From contig OZ014417.1 in assembly GCA_963965975.1 (NCBI GenBank), forward strand, positions 3,267,821-3,331,820: a DNA stretch of 64,000 nt. The letters run 5' to 3'. The DNA comes from Xestospongia bergquistia. Lineage: Eukaryota; Porifera; Demospongiae; Haplosclerida; Petrosiidae. The position numbers and the translations under genes were made by a program. The first letter of the stretch is position 1. Every line of letters begins with the position of its first letter. Below, one piece after another: positions 62,719 to 64,000 of the stretch. Below the pieces are notes generated by a model. The model was not told the DNA's origin. It did not search any database and saw only the letters and a list, made by a program, of their open reading frames with translations.

Positions 62719-64000
62719 TTATAATGCTGTACCAGTAGTCTGTATTTTTGTATTGTTAGTCTTAGTATCAGCTGTAGTCTTGTGTTTGGATGGCATTGAT
62801 TGTCCTACACTAGTAGTGAACAAATATTTGCCTTCAGGGTCTCTATAAAGAGCTATCATCTATTAAAAAGGAAATAAACAATAGATTATAGAGATTGCAT
62901 ACTCACTTTCGGTATAAATGTAAACCCCATAAACACAATAACTATCGCCAACACTATTATTGACCAGAGAACAGCAAATTCATTGATAGTAACTGATGTG
63001 ATAGTGAAGATACCCCCAATCACAAAGATGAAGCTGGAGCAAAGTATTATTGCTGTTGTGTATTTGCCATCATTAAGGACATCAACTTCAATATTACGCG
63101 TAAGAAATGCCAGTACTAGTCCAATGATGTGAAGAATAAATTTATAAGAAAGATTTAAACCGATATACACAGCAAAATAAAGATCGGAACCACAGACAAC
63201 AGAACAGAAATTTTGCAACACACCTTGATTCTGATTTTTAAAACGCCATTAATTTAATCATAGGAATTGTTACATTGTACTTACATTTTTAATAGAAGGA
63301 AAATTGGCATCTTCTGATGTACCAAAACTTTCACTGATCCAACCATAAGTGAAGATGGGTATAAAAATAATGATGTCAATTGCTAATATACCAAATACGA
63401 TAAGGCATAGCTTCCAATCAGACAAAATCTAAAATTCAAATATTAATTTTGGTTTTAATCACTGATACTTACTTTTTTCTTAACTGAGGAAGTCTTGAAA
63501 ATATAATAAACTCTGAAGCTTTTCACTAATGCTACTCCTAAACATATGTCATATCCCCAACTAGATGCACTCTGATCAATCTATAAAAATGAATTATTAT
63601 TATGGAATAAATTATGATTACATAATTATACTTACGATACATTTTATAGCTGATACCAGGACAGAACTGGTACGTACAGGTAGACCTCCAATTGTAATAG
63701 CAGTTGCTCCAAATATTAAAATAAGGTTCAAATTTCGACTTGTTAATTTAACTATCCTATATTTGAAAAGTCAGTGGAGACTTGATATAATTTTCTGTTT
63801 AATTTACTTTGTGTTTCGGTATATAATGAGAAAACAGAAACATACAAAAATAAGTATTAAAGCTATGGCCATCAAAATCGAGGAAGCTACAACAACACCG
63901 ATTTGGTACCCAATTATAACTTTAATAGGAGTTCCATCAGGAGGAATACCATCTATGTATATAGAATAAATCAAGGTGATAGATAGTACGGCCTTATATC
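62719..64000 (-). CDS. GABA-B-like class C GPCR (3' part: 7TM region and tail)
   Basis: Six minus-strand exons are inferred: 64000-63808 (continues off the window), 63756-63636, 63580-63473, 63428-63285, 63230-62907 and 62859-62719, encoding ~342 residues in one frame. The start has D-G-I-P-P-D-G-T-P before TM1, as in GABA-B receptors. TM2 follows R-N-L-N-L-I-L-I-F-G-A; TM3 ends K-S-F-R-V-Y-Y-I-F-K; TM5-6 carry L-A-F-L-T-R-N-I-E and L-N-D-G-K-Y; TM7 ends F-T-F-I-P-K. The tail is a short, Thr/Lys-rich ~46 residues with no obvious coiled coil. These match class C family 3 GPCRs of the GABA-B-like type, G-protein-coupled receptors for small ligands. The extracellular ligand-binding domain is outside the window. 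Confidence 0.9.

Noticed and set aside
62657-62848. Plus-strand 63-codon ORF with a hydrophobic stretch
   Set aside because: Antisense to the last exon of the class C GPCR, which has a far better-supported frame.

Overview
The window is animal nuclear DNA, A+T-rich, with many short GT-AG introns (mostly 42-60 bp) between coding exons of about 288 bp. Domain content is metazoan: fibronectin type III (FN3), Sushi/CCP, NIDO, von Willebrand A (VWA), Ig, and a class C (GABA-B-like) GPCR. Compact introns, a giant FN3-rich receptor and a neighbouring GABA-B-like receptor suggest a demosponge, possibly close to Amphimedon. That is an inference from style and content; no species marker is present.

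Layout. (1) 1-9066 (+): 3' part of a giant FN3 membrane protein, 'gene A', with about 24 FN3 domains, one transmembrane helix and a short tail. (2) 9067-12648: non-coding; the first ~300 bp match the 3' flank of gene B. (3) 12649-13214 (-): short secreted, truncated NIDO gene, divergent from (4) 13638-30908 (+): 'gene B', complete, 51 inferred exons, ~4548 aa: signal peptide, lysozyme-like module, VWA, uncharacterised module, Ig, ~39 FN3, TM, tail. (5) 31410-34695: two broken Sushi/FN3 gene fragments around a ~1 kb imperfect palindrome and a small tandem repeat. (6) 34700-37020: non-coding, then a promoter-like region. (7) 37021-62536 (+): 'gene C', complete, 80 inferred exons, ~6701 aa: signal peptide, NIDO, five Sushi, three copies of a 6.1-kb cassette (one Sushi plus 16 FN3 each), 12 more FN3, TM, tail. 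(8) 62719-64000 (-): 3' part of a GABA-B-like class C GPCR, tail-to-tail with gene C.

Genes A, B and C are tandem paralogues. Their FN3 arrays share the same order of FN3 types, the same phase-1 exon borders and the same membrane-proximal exons, but B and C carry entirely different N-terminal heads (lysozyme-like/VWA/Ig versus NIDO/Sushi). The summed exon lengths of B (13,647 nt) and C (20,106 nt) are exact multiples of three, which supports the models. Recent in-frame rearrangement is visible: a near-identical three-copy 6.1-kb cassette in C, a three-copy five-exon block in B whose junctions fall inside an FN3 exon and make chimeric domains, a gene-C-like tract inside B, an exon deletion in C and an intron loss in A. 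The picture is of a fast-evolving cluster of giant cell-surface adhesion or recognition receptors. A role in recognition is a hypothesis, not something the sequence proves. All exon borders were read by eye from splice consensus, reading frame and comparison of paralogous copies.
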